Positions 51,702 through 64,000 of a DNA stretch of 64,000 nt are shown piece after piece. Every line of letters starts with the position of its first letter. Positions within the stretch are counted from its first letter, which is position 1. A program made the translations under genes and the position numbers. Origin of the DNA: Cricetomys ansorgei (taxonomy: Eukaryota > Chordata > Mammalia > Rodentia > Nesomyidae); the NCBI GenBank assembly GCA_026225945.1, contig JAMJFZ010000698.1:248001-312000 (forward strand). The letters run 5' to 3'. The notes beneath the pieces were generated by a model that was not told where the DNA came from, searched no databases, and saw only the letters and a list, made by a program, of their open reading frames with translations.

Positions 51702-54030
51702 CAGGATCCTGGGATGGGTGTGGAATTCATTTTTAAAGAGAAAGAACATCAACAGCACAGAAACTTACCCCAAAAGTCAACAGAAGGGACTAGAGGAAAA
51801 TTAAACCTTCTGTACAACAGAGGAAACCATCAGCAGAGCACACAGATACCTCACAGAACCAGAGAGAATCTGTACCAGGGACGATTTGGGTGGGGACTCA
51901 GCCTAGAATTCACAAAGGAGTGCAGGAAACGCCAAAGAATTAAACTGGCAACAAGTGGGCAAATGAACTGGACAGACAGACACCTGTCAAAGACAGACAC
52001 AAACGGACAAGAAATGTGGCAAACCGTTCTCAGAATCCCCTGCAACGCCATCAGAGAAAAACACAAAAACTACTTGCAAATGCTGCCTCGCCCCAGTGAG
52101 ACGATTACAGATGCCTGTCATCAACTAAGCTGAGGACAAGTGCTAGAGAAGATATGGAGAGAAAGGGCCCATTCACTGTCAGTGTGTCCGGGTGGGTGCG
52201 TGTTAATACGCTCAGACGTAAACCAGTGTGAGCATCACTGAAGAAATGAAAGACAGAACTAACCTACTGCTGGTCTATCTTACTCCTGGGCACACACCCA
52301 GAGACTGGCACACCAGCTATAGAGATGTGGACATCTCTGCAATACATCTCACTTACTGCTGCCTTATGCAGCAGAGCACAGCACTGGAAGCAACCTAATT
52401 GTCTACCAACAGATGACCGGGTAATGAAAATGATACACGTTAAAAAATGGGGTGCTTACTTAGCTCAAGAGCTAAATGTAACAAAAATTTGTAGGAGAAT
52501 GGTTGGACTTAGTAATGAACACCAGTTAGGAAAAAGAATACTAAGCTAATTGCTTTTCTAGTTCTTATTCTCTCACAAGAGGGTTTTAGGGGAGGTAGAG
52601 AGTTGGATAAGTACATCAACATATATTTGATAGTGAAAGCATAGAATAAAATGTGAGGCTCTAAAACTTCTGATGCCAATGACTTCCGTAACTGTCCAGT
52701 TGTATAGGGTTGTATAGTCTTTGGTTCTAGTACATTTCTGTCTGTGATTTTCCTGTGTTTGCAAATTTTTATACTATATTTGAAAAAATTATCAGAAGCA
52801 GAAAATTAAAAGTTTGCAGTGTTTCAAGTGTAACATTTCTAGAAGAAAAGTGGACATGACCACTGACCTGGGACATGTTTACTGGAGAATCAGCCACTTC
52901 TTTCTGTTTCTCTTCTTTGAGTTTCTCTCTCAGGGACAATGAATACATGGCTTGCTGGCCCTTCATATCAAGGGGTCAAAAAGAGAAAGCAAAAATTAAT
53001 ACTAAAGCTGTTAAGGGACAATGTCGAACCACATGAAAATAGCCAAGCAACAGAATACCACCAGATGTGTAATCCATGATTCCAAAGGCAAGAGAGCATG
53101 GAACAACATTTAAAGCTTGGGGAGAAAATCGCCTTCAACCATATTGTTGCACCCAGAAATACACTCTGTAAAAACCGATGGAGAAGGAAGTGCATTTCAA
53201 GATAGTCACGAACTAACACAATCCATTTCACTAAAGCAACACTGCAGATAATAAATTAGAGCCGAAACGTACACAGGAGAACCCGAGGAATTATCCATGA
53301 GAAGATGGGAAATGATAAATTTCATGTGAAGAATAGATAAATACAGGAGAATCGGGAAGTATTCATCCATGGGCAAGACAGAAAACCATTGACTCTCACT
53401 GAGAAGGAAGAAAAACACTCCCAACAATCCAACCAGCAACAACATCAAAAACAAAACCAGAGGGAACAAAAACCCTCTGAACACAACCCTAGCCACTCTG
53501 GAACCCAATACAGAGACTCCTCAATTACATAAATAGAGCATCGAGTGGAATGCATGGCGCACACGGCCCCGCTGTTCCACCCTTGGCATAAGCTCAAAGG
53601 ACCCCACATCCTACAGCACAGAAGCTGGCTCAGCCAAGGTCATGGCTGCTCTATTCACAATAGCTATGAGATGGGAACAACCTGAATGTCCTTCGACTGA
53701 CACACGGATCGTGAAAACGTGGTGCATTCACGCTGTGAACACTATTCCAGTGTAAAGGAAACTGAAATCATGAGCTTTGCAGGAAAATGGGTGGACTCAG
53801 AAAAGATCATAGTGAGTGAGGTCACCCAGACGCAGGAAGACACGTTGCACATTCTCTCATGGGCAGTCCCTAGCTCTAGCTCTTCAGCTGTGAGTACAAC
53901 CTGCAGTAACCGCAGTCAGCAGAGAGGTAAAAGGAGAGCACTATGTGTGTGTGGGGGGGGGGGGGGGTAAGCAAGAGAGGGGAATAACAGGGCACAAGTG
54001 ATCTGGAGGGGGAAGGGAAATGCAGGGGAG
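51702..54030 (+). mobile_element. L1 fragments (sense), copy B
   Basis: Parallels 38,570-41,040. About 170 bp present in copy A (39,395-39,560) are missing near 52,510. From 53,135 to about 53,640 it is again almost identical to copy A. An uninterrupted G run lies at about 53,953-53,967. Confidence 0.7.
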
Positions 54031-55000
54031 GCATTTTATTACTGAGAAGGGACAGATGTCAACACAGGTGAAGGAGGGAAAGATAGGATAGTAAGAAAGA
54101 AGCCATATGGAATTATGTTACTATCGATCTCCCTAAAAATGTCTATAATACATATAAATCCGTACAGGCACATACATTTAGAATGTAAATGTAAGTGTTC
54201 CACCTGGGCTGATAATGCTCCCCACAAAAGCCATAGATTTTCTAACTAAACCACCAACCCCAGGCATGAGAAGCCTTCTTTGAAGCAATTGGTCACAGGT
54301 GTCCAAGAGATTTCCAAAACATTATAGGCTATTGCCATTGCCCGTGGTTACCTCCCTGAGACAGAAGCTCCCTATTGTTGAGGAAACCATGCGTTTCACC
54401 CAGAAGCCATGGGACTCTAAGTGGATCTGACATTAAAAGCACCTCCCTGAGGTATAGCCTTCATGCTCTCAGAAGGCAACACGCAAACTTGCAAAAGAGG
54501 GAGCCAACCCACACTCCTGCCCAGCTGTGGCACCTATGAACCACAACAATGATCTGCGCTGCAGGATAACCCTAAGGGTGCAAGAGCAGTACCCAGTCCT
54601 GGGTAGTAATTGGTAATCAGCAGCTCTCTAATAGGACTTAAGACCCAATCAACAAGAGCAAAGCCATCCCTGGTACTAAAAACCTAGACATGTTCCCCGG
54701 GTGTAGCGAAGTCATGGACCTTGGAGGAGAACCTGCAACCACCATTTTACTAAATCGGCATAATCCCTAATTGCTTTGTAAGTATGTATCCGTATGCCCA
54801 CAGATGAATGTAGTCTTCACCCCTCATCAAGGGTGGGAACTTTCTTTTCTGCACAAGATGGAGATACTTTTCAGGAAGCATTCAAAATGCAGAATCGTGA
54901 TGCCCAGTCCCAACTGACACACAAGCAACACAACTCAGAAGGGTGTGGCCCCTTTTGTTTATAGTGGCAACCCACTATAAACATGGATACACCCTGATCT
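54031..55000 (+). mobile_element. L1 3'-UTR fragment (sense)
   Basis: Follows the ORF2 end without a break and has tail-type phrases such as TATGAACCACAACAATGATC and TGCGCTGCAGGATAACCCTA. It is not present behind copy A, so the duplicated block ends near 54,030. Confidence 0.6.
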
Positions 55001-55335
55001 CCAAAGGTTCTGGAGCAGTAAAACAATTGTATCTCTTTGATCATGCAAATAGTCTTCTAGGAGAGAGAAAGCCTTTCAAGATAAGCCTTTAAAGATAAGA
55101 ATGAACTGTCTGGAGAAGAACAGTGGAAGCAGGAAGACGTGTGTGTGTGTTAGGCTTTCAGCTGAGGTCTGTCAGCATGTCTCAATTGTCTTTATTAATA
55201 CTAAGCCACATTTAATAAACAGCTATGATCCAGTCTCTGTACAAAGTCCTGTGTGCAGGTCCAGGCATTGCACCTCGTCCTGGGAGAAGTCCACAGCACT
55301 GTCAACAGACCACAGATGATAAACAATAGTTTAAA

Positions 55336-55485
55336 CGGTTGTGTTCTTGCACACCTTTAATCCTAGCACTTGGGAGATTGGGATGGGTGGACTCTGTGAG
55401 TTCTAGACCAGCCTGGTCTAAGGGGTGAGGTCTGGGTCACACAGACCAGCACAGTGAGTTCAGGTCTCAAACAAAGCAAACACAA
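55336..55485 (+). mobile_element. B1 SINE (sense)
   Basis: GCACACCTTTAATCCTAGCA, CTTGGGAGATTGGGATGG and GTTCTAGACCAGCCTGGTCT, with the A-rich end AAACAAAGCAAAC. Confidence 0.93.
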
Positions 55486-55639
55486 GAACCAAAAAATAAG
55501 TTTGGCCATGTGTCCATGGACAGAATACTTTTCTTAAACCAAGGGGACAAAAGGCTATGGCAGACATTTTTCTCATAGAGATGAGTGATCACTGTATTCA
55601 AAAGATGCTTTTTAATATCATCCCGTAGTATAATGCCAT

Positions 55640-55835
55640 TGCTTTTTTTTTCTTTTCCTTTTTCTTTTTTTCTTTCTTTTTGGTGGTTTGTTTGTTTTTG
55701 GAGGCAGAGAGTCTCTGTGTAGCCCTAGCTGTCTTGAAACGAAATGTAGACCAGGCTGGCACCCAACTCAAAGATTCGTGTATCTCTGCCTCCCGAGTGT
55801 TAGGATTTAAAGGAGCTTGCCATCATCACACGGCT
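55640..55835 (-). mobile_element. T-rich tract and B1 SINE (antisense)
   Basis: A T/CTTT tract (55,640-55,682) is the reversed tail, followed by GTGTAGCCCTAGCTGTCTTG, TGTAGACCAGGCTGGCACCC and CTGCCTCCCGAGTGTTAGGA. Confidence 0.93.
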
Positions 55836-56309
55836 TCCATGCCTTTTCTACCTGTGACCTGCTTCCCCAAAACAACACACTTGCTTTTCCAGACTCTGAG
55901 GTGCAACACTAAGAACTCAGCACAAGAAAAACGTCTAAGATCAAGATCGTTGAGATCAGGTGGAGGAATGTCATGGTGGCTATCATGTGTTTTTCAACTA
56001 AAGTTTCTAACCCTACTCGACCTGATCTTGCCGTTAAGGCACCAGAAATGAACTTTCCCATTTTTCAATGTGAGAAAAATCTGTCTATATTATCAGAATC
56101 GTCTTTGGGTGGCTTACTGTGATTTGCTGTCCGGGAGGCTCTGGATGGTCCTTTTCCTTCTCCTTGCTCTGGGCTCGAGGCTCCTGCTGCTGAGTCTCTC
56201 CAGGAATCCAGCCAAACTTAAAACCAGTGGGGAGGATGGATCCCAGCTGACTTTCTCCTCTGGGACGGTTCTGTCAGGTGTCTTCTGTCCTCGGCGACTT
56301 TGGGTGTGT

Positions 56310-56327
56310 TGGGCACTTTCGGTGCCA
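56310..56327 (-). other. primer-binding-site-like word
   Basis: TGGCACCGAAAGTGCC directly after the LTR end with the usual 2-base gap. It most resembles a TGGTGCCGAAA-type site but does not match a standard tRNA primer exactly. Confidence 0.5.
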
Positions 56328-56565
56328 GATGTAGCCGATGATGCCAGATGTAGCTGTCGGTTGGGACGAAGCCTTTTTACTCTCTTGTCTAATTCAATCA
56401 CCAGATTGGGTCTGTTACTCGAACCCTGGAGCTTTTTGGTATCTTTATAATCTAATCCTCAGTTTAGACCGAGAAGGCTTCAGCTTCTGTACAATCTAAA
56501 ACATTTAAACATCCGTACAATCTAAGAAACCTCCATGACTTACCGCTTCCTGAGCCACTCTGGCT

Positions 56566-57006
56566 TGTTGTGGGAGATTTTAGTTATGGATAATGTTCCA
56601 GTAAGCTGTCCTTGAAGCAAGTAAAGGATTACCAGTAAACAAAGGAATGGCTATCCCGCTCTCCACAAGAATGGGACATTCCTTAGCATTAAGGCAGATG
56701 AAGGTTAGGCTCCATTGATTTGTATATTGGAAGGCAGGGTGGAGACAGAGAGAGGGTTTGGAATTAAAAAGAACTAGGAGAAAGGAGGAGGAGGAGACAG
56801 ACAGACAGCAGAGAACAAGGAAGAAGCTAGGAGCAGAAGGAGAACCAAGAGGAGAGCATGGGGTGAGGAAGCTTTGGAGCGAGCTCTCTGCCTAGCTGCC
56901 CAGGTATAGAATTCCCTGAGATTGGACATGGATTGTGATTAATAAAGAGCATTTGGAAATTTCAACGTCTGGACTCTCCATTAAGCGCCATAACTTTATT
57001 TTAACA
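56566..57006 (+). mobile_element. nested solo LTR with 6-bp target duplication
   Basis: A 441-bp element starts TGTTGTGGGAGATTTTAG and ends TTTTAACA, with AATAAA at 56,941-56,946. It is flanked by perfect 6-bp repeats CTGGCT at 56,560-56,565 and 57,007-57,012. TG...CA ends and a 6-bp duplication are the marks of an ERVK-class LTR. It interrupts the - strand LTR described above. Confidence 0.9.
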
Positions 57007-57579
57007 CTGGCTACCTTCTCCTTAACTCTGACTCTTCTCATTCAACTCGCTCACTCTTCTGGCTCTGCTGCCCAGCTGCATCTATGTCTCTCCCCCAGAC
57101 TACCTAGACTGCCTGCTTCATACTCTGCTGCAGCTGATTGCAGTAACTGACTCTACTCCGAGCTGACAGCCCCCTTTTATATGGTGAGAGCTGGGCATGT
57201 CCTCACTCTGACTCACTCTGCTAACGCTTCCTCTGATTAGTCACACTCCCTGTCCTTCACTATGACGTGACTCAGTGATTGGAAGTGACTTCCAATTTGA
57301 CCCTGACTCCTTCTGATCCCTCCCTCCTGTGTCTGCTTCCACATTCTTTTTCTGTTTTAGGGATTAAAGGCATAGGCCACCAATGTCTTCTGAATATTGG
57401 AATTAAAGGTGTTTGCTAGTACTAGTTTCCTAATACTGGGATTAATGGTGTGTACCAAAATTCTTAATATTCTTTCTACATTCCGTGCAGACCACACAAG
57501 CATCTACATAGGCCTATTCCTCTACAAGGCTCTGCAGCTACCTTGTGCAATTGTTAAGACAGGACAGCAAAAAGTTATA

Positions 57580-57715
57580 TATTGTTGGGCAAGGTCAGGA
57601 AAGACTTTAACCCCAGCACTCAGGAAGCAGGATCCAGGGGAACTCTGAGTTTGGGTCCACAGAGAGATGAGGACTCCCAGCAACAGAGAGACCATTTCTC
57701 AAAACAAAGCAGACT
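57580..57715 (+). mobile_element. B1 SINE (sense), diverged
   Basis: GACTTTAACCCCAGCACTCA, GGAAGCAGGATCCAGGGGA and GAGAGACCATTTCTCAAAAC are weakened B1 blocks. Confidence 0.75.
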
Positions 57716-60700
57716 CTATACCCTGAGGCATTACTGTGTCACTGTGACCATTGTTAATGTGGTTCAAAGACATCATAGATAGATGGGTAGGCCTGTTGGT
57801 TCCCTCCCTGCTTTTGTGTTTCTGGTACCATGAAAGCTATTCTTCAGGGAGGAGTTTGCTGTCTTAATCCCTAAAACTCCAGAAGGTTCCACTGGGAGAG
57901 AAAGGGGATGAGAAATGTAAACAAAAATTACTAGCATTTGTTATGGAAATGTGTGAAATTGACAAGCAAAAAAAGATTAGCTGTAACTGTTATCAATTGC
58001 TATCCAGAGCAGATTCACAGCTCTACTGATTTAAACAAAGGTGGCCCTCAATCTATTGAATTTTGTTTGACCTTAGAAATTTTAATATCGTACCCATCCT
58101 CCTGCCATCTTCTACATGTCTTAAATAATTTAGTGAGATGGCTGTCACTCATAGAAGCTTTCTAGTGTCCTGTTTCATTCTGGAAACACTCAGCTATCTT
58201 AATCTTTACAGTCATAGCCTTCTTATAAAAAACTTTTAATAAGTGGTTTTCATTATTAATTCCATAAGACTCAGTCACAGTAACAAATAGGTTTCCCATC
58301 TCTTGTGAGAATTACCATCTAGGACAGGGCGGGGAGGGGGGGTGTATTTATCTGTTTAGAGAACTCCTTAGGACAAGTAAGAGAACAAACAATGTCTGAA
58401 TAGCGGAGTCTGAAGTCCATGATGGCAAAGGGAGGAAGCCACAGTGAGATACAGAAGCGGAGACACATCAAGTTAATAAGCAGCAAGCCTATCTTTTCGT
58501 TGGATTAATTCTATATAGCTTTCCTGCTTGATATCTTTTTATTTTCCATTGTTATTTTCTCACTGTAATTTTTCAGTTATTTTCTTCTTGTTCTGAGGAG
58601 AAGCATCTTAAACTACTGATCAATTAAAACATCTCAGCTTTACTAATATAAACTGCTTTTGGTACATCTTCCTTCTCATCACTACTAAAATATATGCAAT
58701 ATGCTTTATATTCTTATTCGAGATCTTGGTTGAACTATTTAGTTGTATTACATCGCTGTTTTAGAGTTAGATTTAGCATTTACAAGGGGAACTCTGTGTT
58801 ATATATTATAAAAAATATATATTCCTTTTCTCTCTTTATACCCTATAGCAAACTTGTTTTCTCTACTCTGAGTATGTGACTAAAACATATTTTCATTCTG
58901 GCCTTTTCGTTACTACAGTGGAATTCATTCTTTTCCAGGATATTCATGACTCCTAATTAAATTGATATCTAGTTCCATCCAGGCAAATGTGACAATGTTT
59001 TTCAGTGAAAGTTTGGGAAGGGGAAATCTCTATAGGTCCAACACATTCATGGTCCACCGTAAACATTTTTTAAAACATACATATCCATATGTTTTCTCCC
59101 TAAGAAGCAAGCTCGATTGTCTTTGTATAAAATTTACCCTTATCTTTCATTCATTTTTTAAAATAATCTAGATTATCTAGATAACCCTCTATAGCTCCTG
59201 TAGATATATTAGAGTGTTGCTCCGTTTTCGGCTTTCTTACACAGTGTGCCATACAAAGCTCTTTACTGCAGTGGTGTCACATGGAGTAAAATAAAAGTCG
59301 GTCCTCGCTGTATTTTACACAAAAGTGGGCCTTATTTGACTCAAAGTGTCTGAGGAATTCTGATGTCTTGAACAAAGGCCACCCTTTCTACTTATTGACT
59401 AGCACAGCAAACAAGGCATGGAAAAGGGACATATAACTCTTGTCTTAGCCAGCCTTTTACACATGGAGTCTCACATGGAAATACACTGTTCTGTGGCCCC
59501 ATGAACTCAGAAGAGCACCAAAAATCAGAACCAGGTGCTATCAATATGTGCCCACGTGTTGTTTTCAGCAGTTGGCGGAGAGGCCGGAGGGGGAGGATCG
59601 CTGCCAGAGCCTGGCTGCCTTCAGCCAATGGCCTTTGGTCTAGTCACCATATCCACGCATCGTTCTGAGTCAGGGATATGGATAAGTCACGAACAAGACA
59701 TACAAAACACAATGCACGGGGAATCCAAAGCACAGTGATGTTGATTGCATTGTTTTCCCTAAAGGTCGGTTAATGCTAAACAGGCTGAGTCCACAGTTTG
59801 TCAGCAGAGTGAGGTTTTAGTCCTAACTGATCTCAAAGCACAGTGCTAACCTGATGACCACTTAGGCGAATGTTTGATTTCTCAAAGCACACTTCAAACG
59901 GTATCTCTCAGAAAGCTCCTTCCCTCACTCTTACATTATAGCATAGACTTGATAACAGAATTCAGGGGCACAGTTTATTCTCTGTATGTCCATGTTTAAT
60001 CTTCTTAGATCTTCATGTGATAAAATCTTTTCAATGTGTGATACATACCTCAAATGTGTGCACAAATATGTATACATAGATATACAGTGCTATATATTTC
60101 ATTTAATAACTGGGCATACATATATATGTATATGTCTACATGCTTATATATGTAAGACTCACATATTTATGTGTGCATACACCTTTTTACATATCCGTGT
60201 GTACTTTAAAAACTATAATTCATCATCCTTACTTTCCATGGTAAACTGCCTTTAGTGAGGTCTCCAGTAATGTATTAAGTCATTAAGAGAATAAAGTTAC
60301 CAGTGTTTTCCCTGTTGAGAATTTACCCCTCTCAGACGCACTGTACAAGTAGTTTGTATGAATGTGCATAAACACTCTGTAGCAGATCTGATTAATACCC
60401 CTGGGCTCAACGCTCTTAATTTGACTGTTCACTTAACGTTCTTCTAATCATAGCCTTGTTAATGGTGCAATTTAGGAGCCGTGAAAAATCAGAGCAGAAA
60501 GTCTGCGGTACAAAACTTGTTAATTCACACAATCCAATGGGACTATGTCCCTGATTGATAGCGTTGTTGTATATAATGTGATCCTTCAGGCCTCAGGCCT
60601 CAGGCCTACACATTCTGTGCTGTTTACCGGTGGGGCATTCCCTTCTCCAGAGACTTTGGAAACCCAGATGCCTCTTTCAATTGTCTAGGGCTCTGCAGAG

Positions 60701-62077
60701 ATGTTTGGCATAAGCCAGAAACTTTTAATTGCTGTGGGTGCTTGGAATTACAGTTAACTTTCAGAAACACATCATGACCCCTTTCAGTGTCATTAACAGC
60801 ACAGGGAAGTGATCATTTATGCTCTGTAGGGAGGTGAGGCCACAGACAAATTAATATTTATCCATGTGCCCTCTCTGTGGGCCGTCCCCATTCCACATAC
60901 ACATGGCCTGTGTGACTGTTTTCCTGAGAGCATCATTCTCACAGCAGGGAGGGAGGGGGCAAATAGGAGTTCTCTCTTTCAATCTGACAGGCAGGGCCAG
61001 CAAGGGAGGAAGAAACAAGAGGGTTCTGGGAAAGTACTCTTGCTTAGGAATTGTGTCATTCTTGTGGAGATCAGGCTGAATATGTCAACCAATCCTCACA
61101 GAGAGAGGAGTGATTTCTCCAGACATGGCAGAGTTATGTATATGGATGAGACTCCTAGATTCTGGGCTAAATATTAAGAATGCTAACGTGTTCCCATGTA
61201 ACCCTCTCTGGTCAAGATGACTAGAGTTAGGTCTAAGAAGAAATGAAATCTCAAGGTTATAATAAGCAGATATCATTCTGTATCTTAAGCTGACTTTAAA
61301 AGTGCCATAGAGGAATGTCAGGCATGTTTGTACTTGGTACTATTCTTGTTATATGTCTGTGCATATGCACAGATGTGTGTATGTATGTGTCTATATACAG
61401 TGAAGCTCACTGAGCCATCCTACTCCCTGTCACATACTGGATGAAATGAAGCTGTGTTTTCCTACATTGGATGAGGTGTGCTTGAGTCTGTGCTCAAACC
61501 CCTAACAAAGCGAAATCTATGAAGGCCTCACGGTTTGCCGACATCCGTGCGACATCTCCTTCTTTGCTTAGGGACACCTTTGTTATGAGTAAACGTGTAA
61601 CAGGGTGTTTTCTTTCTCCGTAAGGTTTACTAATGCCTCTTCCATGTCAAGTCATCTCTGTACAAGACACTGCATAATCCATTTCTCTATCACACATCGG
61701 TGTTATGAGCTGATCGCGTCTAATTAATAATAATAACAATAGTTGCATGACAAATACAGATGTTTGCAAAGATACGGACTAGTATGCATCACCTGAAAAA
61801 GACTGCTTTCGCTTGCTCTCTAAATAGCTCGTGGTTATTGATAGGTCACGTGGCAACCATGGAACGAATCCCCACATTTTCCTGTAGTTCATGCCACGAG
61901 TTTTGGAAAGAACCAAGATAAGCACTCCTTCTCCAAATACTTACTTTTATATGATGAACCCACCTTTACGATAAATCACTCACTGTATACACACATGCGC
62001 GTGTTAAGATGTTAAAACTTCCTTCTTCACTCAACGATTTCAAGAGGTGCGTGCAATAGTATCCCAACAGCAAGCCG
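57716..62077. other. non-coding intergenic, no element assigned
   Basis: 4.4 kb with no supported gene on either strand. It is AT-rich around 58,700-59,180 and 60,050-60,200. A three-fold GGCCTCA repeat occurs at 60,587-60,605. Short frames lack family resemblance. Confidence 0.5.
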
Positions 62078-62292
62078 AAGAAGCAAAGAGACGGCTCAGC
62101 AGTAAAAAGCACCGGCCGCTCGTCAGTAACACCCATGTTTATTTTCAGCAGCCACACTGCAGTTAACAACCAACTGCAGTCCCAGGGTACCCCATGTCTC
62201 CCTCTGGTCTCTGCAGGGACTGCATACTAGACAGGCATGCAGGCAATACGCCCATTTGCATAAAATAAATAAAATCTCAAAAAAAAAACCTT
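62078..62292 (+). mobile_element. B2 SINE (sense)
   Basis: GAGACGGCTCAGCAGTAAAA and AGCACCGGCCGCTCGTCAG form the tRNA-derived head; the tail has AAAATAAATAAAATCTC and an A run, as in B2. Confidence 0.88.
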
Positions 62293-62980
62293 ATAGGCAA
62301 ATAGCAAGCAGAAAGTACAACATCAAACTTGAAAACTAAACATATTTACTATTCCACATATATATACATATATATATACACACTTTCATTCTTGTCAAAT
62401 ATAACACCAAGATCGTTACCAGTGGATTTCAACCGTTCAAATCTAAATTCTTTCCAAAGCAGCCAGTAATCAGCCTGTAGCTGAATTTTCCTGGAAGGTA
62501 AACGAATGACAACAGGTGTACAAGATTATGTCGTCCTTGGTGTTAATAAGATTGAAGTCGCTCGTTGCAGTGGTCCATATATTATATGTGGCCTCGAAAG
62601 AAGCACATGACTCTTGTACAATGTCTGAACCAAAGTAAACGCGGGAGATAACGATAACATAGGAAAGGAAATTGGTAGAAGGAGTGTCTTCCATTTCACT
62701 CTCCACGTAAAACAGAGCACAACTCAGGTTTTCTTGGTTGATACTCTATAAAAAGAAAATATATGTCGAGTGTCATAAAGTGATAGATTTAACCTCCATA
62801 AATATGACAGTGAACAATCTTCCCTCACACAGTTTATCATCGGAATTCTCTGGAATTCCTCTCTCTCTTGGTTGAGTATCCATCCTACCAGTAGAGGTAA
62901 GAAACAAGGACCACGTATCTGATTCTCAAGCACCTGACTGCGCTCAATATCTTGGTCATTCTCCCAAAAGGAATTCAAGA
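62293..62980. other. non-coding intergenic
   Basis: TATATA-rich word at 62,358-62,385; otherwise unassigned. Open frames on the - strand (62,470-62,978) show no recognisable family. Confidence 0.45.
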
Positions 62981-63480
62981 CACCAGAGCAGCTTCAGGGG
63001 CGAGTGAAAGCACGGGTTTTATTTTCACAGAGTGTTCAGAACCCAGGGTGGGGTCGGTACCGGGGTGCAGCTTCCCGTTAGATCCAGTTCTGAACTAGGC
63101 AGGCTGCAAGGACGTGGGGAGGCTGCGCAGGGCAGGTCCGGGGCAGCCTGACAGCTGCGTGGACAGCAGCCAGAGACAGGGGGCGGGGCCGGCCCAGGGG
63201 GCGGGGCCAGTCACCCAGGAATAGAGGCTGCGGGCGGAGGATTGAGGGGACGTTCCAGGCGGGGGTAAAGGAAAAGGGCTGAGTGGGAGGGGTTAGAGGA
63301 GTGATGTGACCGGAAACTGGAGGGCGGTGTGGGTTGGATCAGGTCAGAGGGGCAGCCTGGGAAAGTCAACCCTCCGGGAGCCTCGGCCCGGCGGCCCTGG
63401 AGCCTCTCAGGTCAGAGCTGCGGGGCTGGGAAACCGGCGGGAAGGGACCAGGGGTGCGATCGGTTTTCCCGCTGCTCCTT
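62981..63480. promoter_or_regulatory. GC-rich block: promoter or LTR
   Basis: CpG-rich, with two GGGGGCGGGGCC boxes at about 63,180-63,206. On the - strand an AATAAA lies at 63,018-63,023 downstream of the GC-rich part, which would fit a LTR read in that direction. A CpG promoter for a neighbouring gene, including ZNF copy B, is the alternative. No first exon can be defined. Confidence 0.4.
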
Positions 63481-64000
63481 GGGAAGCGGGCTCTGAGATT
63501 CCGATGTGGATGTCTTAGCCTTGTGGCTAAGTTTTTGATCATGTGACCCGGGACGATCGCGGTTGTACAAGAACGATCCAGTAGCACATTTGAACTCCTC
63601 CGTCGGTGTTTGCAGACAGGGAGTTTCCCCTTTGTTGTGGTGGAAACGACAAAGCCCTTGACACTCACGTGCGTCCACGCTGACTTTCGTGTCATGCCGC
63701 TTCCCTCTTCGAGAGTGGCATTTGTGTAAGGATTAAAAAAAAAAAAAAAAAAGTGGGAAATTACCCTGCCCCTGGCCTGACCCCAAGCCCAAGACTTGGA
63801 AAACCCCGCCCCGCACTCTGCTTTAACAGCCGAACGTTGTTCCAACGGCCAATTGGCGTACGTTTTCCCCTAAGCTCACACTGCCTGCTCCAGGAGCTCA
63901 CTGCGCATGCTCCAAAAACCCCTGTTCTGCTGTAACTGCCATTTCTTGCCTTTCTTCCCAAGAAATCTCTTCTGAGAGATTTGCTGCTTGGTGTTTGTGA
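63481..64000. other. unassigned, A run and LTR-like end
   Basis: An A run lies at about 63,735-63,753. The last 150 bases contain a CCAAT word (GGCCAATTGGC at about 63,848) and a pyrimidine-rich end, which could be LTR sequence. No gene. Confidence 0.3.

Larger units (their letters stand above)
55990..57526 (-). mobile_element. 5' end of a truncated LTR provirus
   Basis: On the - strand the LTR starts TGTAGAGGAATAGGCCT at 57,526 and ends GGCTACA at 56,330, matching the solo LTRs of the zinc-finger introns. A 2-base spacer and a primer-site-like TGGCACCGAAAGTGCC (56,327 down to about 56,310) follow. The downstream leader holds a 95-codon open stretch (56,401-56,114) but no proven gag. A solo LTR of another family is nested inside. 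Net LTR length without the insertion is about 750 bp. Confidence 0.65.

Noticed and set aside
56114..56401. 95-codon open frame on the - strand after the LTR
   Set aside because: Position fits a retroviral leader or gag start, but no motif confirms it, so it is mentioned only within the provirus entry.
59392..59738. Short frames near a GC-richer stretch at 59,560-59,640
   Set aside because: No splice structure, no domain and no CpG island; not enough to call a gene.

Overview
This is a gene-poor, repeat-rich stretch of a muroid rodent genome. The signs are B1, B2 and B3-like SINEs, rodent-type L1 fragments, rodent LTR elements, and receptor families that expand strongly in mouse, rat and their relatives. 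The species cannot be fixed from the sequence. No tRNA, rRNA, CRISPR or bacterial-type feature was seen.

Left part (1-22,170): a vomeronasal type-2 receptor (V2R) array on the + strand. One six-exon V2R is present from 7,935 to 20,258. Every splice junction and phase agrees, but one base is missing in exon 4 (about 15,999), which creates a stop at 16,018. As read, the gene is a very young pseudogene or an error-bearing allele. The sequence just downstream of its stop (20,497-22,170) is a diverged copy of the first 3 kb of the window, so the window starts about 240 bp after the stop of another V2R copy.

Middle part (22,170-32,600): an intact single-exon vomeronasal type-1 receptor (V1R, 25,335-26,270), L1 debris, a broken class II endogenous retrovirus leader and gag region (28,520-29,560), and a small signal-peptide-like exon candidate (30,285-30,373).

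Right part (32,600-64,000): two tandem KRAB zinc-finger genes on the - strand. Copy A (KRAB exon 36,645-36,771; finger exon 32,845-34,178) reads as an intact KRAB-A plus 10-finger protein. Copy B (KRAB exon 49,781-49,908; finger exon 45,649-47,317) has 14 fingers but carries a 1-base insertion in the KRAB exon and a 1-base deletion upstream of the fingers, so it is probably a pseudogene. The copies are almost identical for about 6.3 kb, including a shared solo LTR and L1 pieces, then become abruptly diverged inside the finger array and again within the intron. This mosaic points to gene conversion or unequal exchange. A CpG island with a GC-rich minisatellite (41,560-43,120) lies upstream of copy A and is its best promoter candidate. 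The far right is mainly L1, SINE and nested LTR sequence.

V1R, V2R and KRAB zinc-finger genes are known to sit side by side in fast-evolving rodent clusters. The receptors detect pheromones in vomeronasal neurons. KRAB zinc-finger proteins usually silence transposons through KAP1 (TRIM28). Nothing here looks like a wholly new biological system; the most informative items are the recent lesions, the zinc-finger mosaic and the nested LTRs.
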